Position numbers and translations under genes: made by a program. Under the pieces are notes generated by a model that did not search any database, had not been told where the DNA came from, and worked only from the letters and a program-made list of their open reading frames with translations. Shown here one piece after another: positions 6,552 to 8,675 of a stretch of 8,675 nucleotides of DNA. The stretch is from an uncultured Collinsella sp. (GTDB lineage: Bacteria; Actinomycetota; Coriobacteriia; Coriobacteriales; Coriobacteriaceae): NCBI GenBank assembly GCA_900550595.1, contig URTB01000047.1, forward strand, positions 1-8,675, in the 5' to 3' direction. The number at the start of each line of letters is the position of its first letter. Positions within the stretch are counted from its first letter, which is position 1.

Positions 6552-6701
6552 TTGCTGAAATTCCTTAACGCGCTCGCCGCCCTTGCGACGGTCGGCACGT
6601 TCATCATTGCGTTTCTTGATTCGTATGAGGTTCGGTTTAAGGTCCGTAGGCGCACGCGCGGTGCGGACGGTTCTCGGCATTTGCGCCGCAAGCGCAAATA
6701 A
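6552..6701 (+). CDS. Small putative membrane protein with TTG start (49 aa)
   Basis: Starting at TTG 6552, the 49-residue product begins LKFLNALAALATVGTFIIAF, one hydrophobic helix long enough to span a membrane (about residues 4-21). A strongly basic tail follows, rich in Arg and Lys and ending HLRRKRK. This charge pattern predicts the N-terminus outside and the C-terminus in the cytoplasm, by the positive-inside rule. GGAGGT (6540-6545) lies six bases before the TTG, which is why I choose it over the upstream GTG at 6498 that would give 67 residues. A perfect terminator hairpin starts right at the stop codon. It is convergent with the kinase gene. It is not part of the defence operon by composition or spacing, and its function is unknown. 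Confidence 0.6.
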   Translation: MLKFLNALAALATVGTFIIAFLDSYEVRFKVRRRTRGADGSRHLRRKRK

Positions 6702-6730
6702 AAACGGCCGGGGTTGCAGCCCGGCCGTTT
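6702..6730. terminator. Perfect 11-bp hairpin terminator after the small membrane gene
   Basis: AAACGGCCGGG (6702-6712) and CCCGGCCGTTT (6720-6730) pair perfectly around a 7-base loop. T residues end the + strand stem, and the A residues at the left give T residues on the other strand, so it could work in both directions. It begins at the last base of the stop codon. Confidence 0.85.
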
Positions 6731-6737
6731 AACACGT

Positions 6738-6793
6738 TAGAAAACTAGGCCGCCCGCGCTCCTTAACACTTACGCGGGATGCGTCGTTTTCTA
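6738..6793. repeat. Symmetric two-stem palindrome between the convergent genes
   Basis: TAGAAAAC (6738-6745) pairs with GTTTTCTA (6786-6793), and CCCGCG (6753-6758) pairs with CGCGGG (6773-6778). Both stems share one centre, with seven unpaired bases on each side between them and a 14-base central loop. It lies between two terminator hairpins. The role is unknown: a further termination structure, a protein-binding site or a recombination site are possible. Confidence 0.6.
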
Positions 6794-6870
6794 GAAACAT
6801 TCTACCCGTCCGGCTGCGGGTCCGTCCACATTTTCCAAATCAAATCACCAGATGTCTACTGAGACACGCA

Positions 6871-6905
6871 AAGCGCCCGCTTGCCGGGGGAGCAAGCGGG
6901 CGCTT
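6871..6905 (-). terminator. Terminator hairpin of the kinase gene
   Basis: AAGCGCCCGCTTGC (6871-6884) and GCAAGCGGGCGCTT (6892-6905) form a perfect 14-bp stem around a 7-base loop. It lies 52 bases past the minus-strand kinase stop. On that strand the stem ends in TTT, but the T tract is short. Confidence 0.8.
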
Positions 6906-6957
6906 CTGAGCGAATGTGTTTGCGGCCTAAACCGCTCGGAGCAACAAGCGATCGACG

Positions 6958-8675
6958 TTAGTTGCTAGACTCGGAGTCGTCGCCGGAACCGGAGATAGAA
7001 ACCGTCAGCGTAATCGTGCTGTCGGTGGACTGCTTGCCGGTGGGGGAGACACCAGTGACAGTTGCGTTCTCGTTGCCGCTCACAGGGTTGCCGTTCTCAT
7101 CGCAGAATGCGATGTTATAGAACCCGGCGTTGTTGAGCGCGGTGACGGCGGCGGAGATGCTCTTGCCGTACAGGTTGCCCGGAACGCTGGCCTTGCCGGA
7201 CTTCTTGGCGATGACGACGGTGATCGTGGCGCCCGGCTTTTGCTTACCGCTGGGGTTCCAGCTAATCACGGTGCCCTCGGTAACCGAGTCGTTTTCCTGG
7301 TAGCTGACGTCGACGCCAAAGCCAGCCATGTCAAGCGCATTGCGTGCCTGGGCCTCGGTCATGTCGGTCAGATCGGGCACCGAGGTGGTGTCCGGACCGC
7401 TGGAGACCTTATACGAGATGGTCGTGCCCTTCGCGACCTCCTTGCCGGAAGCAGTGCTCTGCTCAAAGACCTGACCTTCTTCGGCCTCATTGGCTTCCTC
7501 CGAAGCGCTGCCCTTCAGGCCTACGCTTGCCAGCGCTGCTTCGGCTTGGTCTTTGGTCAAACCGACGAGCTGCGGGACCTCAACCTTTTCGGAGGGCTTG
7601 GGGCCCTTGGAGATCACCAGGTTCACCCTTGTGCCCTTGGGCTTTTTGGTGTTGCCGTTGGGGGTCTGCTCGGCGACCTTACCCTCGTCGACGTCATCGT
7701 TGTAGCTCTGGTCGACGGTACCGACCTCCAGGCCGGCCTCCTGGATCTGCTCGACGGCGGTCTCCTGATCCTTGCCCAGCACATCGGGGACCGTAACCTG
7801 GTCGCCGCTGAACATGCCCGTGGCAAAGGCCACGACGATACCGATGACGGCGATGGCAGCCACCACGGCGGCAATAATCTTGTTTTTGTTGGACTTGGGC
7901 TTCTCGGCCTCGTAGGAACCGGTGGAACCCGAGACGGCGCTGCGGGGGTTGGTCTGGCCGCTCACGCCCGAGACGGGGCGAACCATAGCGCGCGTGGAGT
8001 CAGACAGCTCGCGGGTCTTGGTAGCGCCCAGGTCGCCGGCGGCACCGATAATGCGCGTGGGCTCCGAGACGTTGACGGCTCGACCGGACAGGTAGCTATT
8101 GAGCACCTGGCGCAGCTCATCGGCCGTCTGGAAGCGGTTGGCCGGATCCTTCTCCATGCACTTGAGGATGATGCGCTCCAGGTCGGCGTCGACGCCGGAG
8201 TTAATCTGGCTCGGCGGGATAGGCAGCTCGTTGACCTGCTTGAGTGCCACCGAGATGGCGTCGTCGCCGTCGAAGGGCACACGGCCGGTAGCGCATTCGT
8301 ACATGACGACGCCCAGCGAATAGATATCCGAGGTGGGGCCGAGGTCCTGACCACGGGTCTGCTCGGGGCTTACGTAGTGGGCGGTGCCCAGCACGTTGTT
8401 GTCCTGCGTGAGGTGGCTGTTCTTGGCGCGCGCGATACCAAAGTCCATCACCTTGATGTTGCCGTCGGGCAGCACCATGATATTTTGCGGCTTAATGTCG
8501 CGGTGGATGATCTCGTGCTTATGGGCGACCGAAAGCGCGGAGCTGATCTGCGAGCCGATCTGTGCGACCTTTTTGGGATCGAGTGCACCGTGGCTCTTGA
8601 TGCCGCTTTTAAGGTCGGTACCGCGCAGGTACTCCATGACGATGTAATAGGTGTCGCCGTCCTTGCCCCAATCGT
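6958..8675 (-). CDS. pknB: PknB-like membrane Ser/Thr kinase with four PASTA domains (5' end missing)
   Basis: The frame runs off the right edge; 571 residues are visible and the N-lobe (glycine loop and ATP-binding Lys) is missing. Numbering from the Met at 8637, the kinase shows HRDIKPQN (45-52), DFG (65-67), GTAHYVSPEQ (84-93) and DIYSLGVVMYE (104-114), all catalytic residues intact. A Ser/Thr-rich juxtamembrane linker (about 185-250) precedes one transmembrane helix (254-274). Four PASTA repeats of about 65 residues follow outside the cell (280-346, 352-415, 418-478, 483-549), then an acidic, Ser-rich end. In this family PASTA domains sense muropeptides or lipid II, and the kinase controls cell-wall synthesis and division. 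The fourth repeat diverges from the first three and has the only Cys of the outer part. The family often sits next to division and phosphatase genes; those would lie to the right. Confidence 0.93.
   Translation of the reverse strand, partial: DWGKDGDTYYIVMEYLRGTDLKSGIKSHGALDPKKVAQIGSQISSALSVAHKHEIIHRDIKPQNIMVLPDGNIKVMDFGIARAKNSHLTQDNNVLGTAHYVSPEQTRGQDLGPTSDIYSLGVVMYECATGRVPFDGDDAISVALKQVNELPIPPSQINSGVDADLERIILKCMEKDPANRFQTADELRQVLNSYLSGRAVNVSEPTRIIGAAGDLGATKTRELSDSTRAMVRPVSGVSGQTNPRSAVSGSTGSYEAEKPKSNKNKIIAAVVAAIAVIGIVVAFATGMFSGDQVTVPDVLGKDQETAVEQIQEAGLEVGTVDQSYNDDVDEGKVAEQTPNGNTKKPKGTRVNLVISKGPKPSEKVEVPQLVGLTKDQAEAALASVGLKGSASEEANEAEEGQVFEQSTASGKEVAKGTTISYKVSSGPDTTSVPDLTDMTEAQARNALDMAGFGVDVSYQENDSVTEGTVISWNPSGKQKPGATITVVIAKKSGKASVPGNLYGKSISAAVTALNNAGFYNIAFCDENGNPVSGNENATVTGVSPTGKQSTDSTITLTVSISGSGDDSESSN

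Noticed and set aside
6300..6680. 126-codon minus-strand and 74-codon plus-strand open frames
   Set aside because: They overlap each other, lack a good ribosome binding site, have low-complexity Arg/Ala-rich products, and clash with the better-supported small gene at 6552-6701.
486..6780. Attachment-site repeat of the tRNA 3' end at the right border of the cassette
   Set aside because: I looked for a copy of the T arm and acceptor end between 6200 and 6800. Only an 8-base match (GACGGTTC, in the 6660s) turned up, which is within chance.

Overview
The window looks like a chromosome segment of a high-GC Gram-positive bacterium. A member of the Coriobacteriia, such as Collinsella or a close relative, is my best guess. 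The grounds are a PASTA-domain Ser/Thr kinase of the actinobacterial/Firmicutes PknB type, GC-rich coding sequence with GC-rich third positions, strong AGGAGG-type ribosome binding sites and a CCA-encoding tRNA gene. The genus is inferred from sequence style, not from a database match.

Layout. Bases 1-179 hold the end of an unrecognised gene. Bases 204-404 hold a strikingly regular array: a 14-16 bp motif (consensus near TGGGAYRYAGTTTCCC) occurs seven times in strictly alternating orientation, with an exact 62-bp period. A tRNA-Arg(CCT) gene (486-561) follows, with its own promoter and a strong terminator (571-605). Bases 606-941 encode no recognisable protein but hold two substantial inverted-repeat elements (702-771 and 794-873).

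From 942 to about 6240 four genes on the + strand are packed like one operon. They are an intact MmeI-like (type IIL) restriction-methyltransferase fusion; a small protein with an R-X4-H motif suggesting a HEPN ribonuclease (4-nt overlap); a DUF262/DUF1524 (GmrSD-like) nuclease gene (8-nt overlap) interrupted by an in-frame TGA at codon 60; and a SEFIR/TIR-domain gene cut off after about 70 residues. This reads as a defence cassette beside a tRNA gene. Its restriction-modification head is intact and its downstream modules are decaying or switched off. The putative target-recognition part of the MmeI-like protein is visibly lower in GC than the rest of the gene, which suggests specificity exchange.

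The stretch 6240-6550 appears to be a junction with gene debris. It is followed by a 49-residue putative membrane miniprotein with a TTG start and a perfect terminator hairpin (6702-6730). Next come a two-stem symmetric palindrome (6738-6793) and another perfect hairpin (6871-6905), which ends the converging minus-strand gene. That gene is the PknB-like receptor kinase (6958 to beyond 8675), whose N-terminus lies outside the window. The kinase and the left-hand gene plus tRNA are probably core genome, with the defence cassette as the accessory insert.
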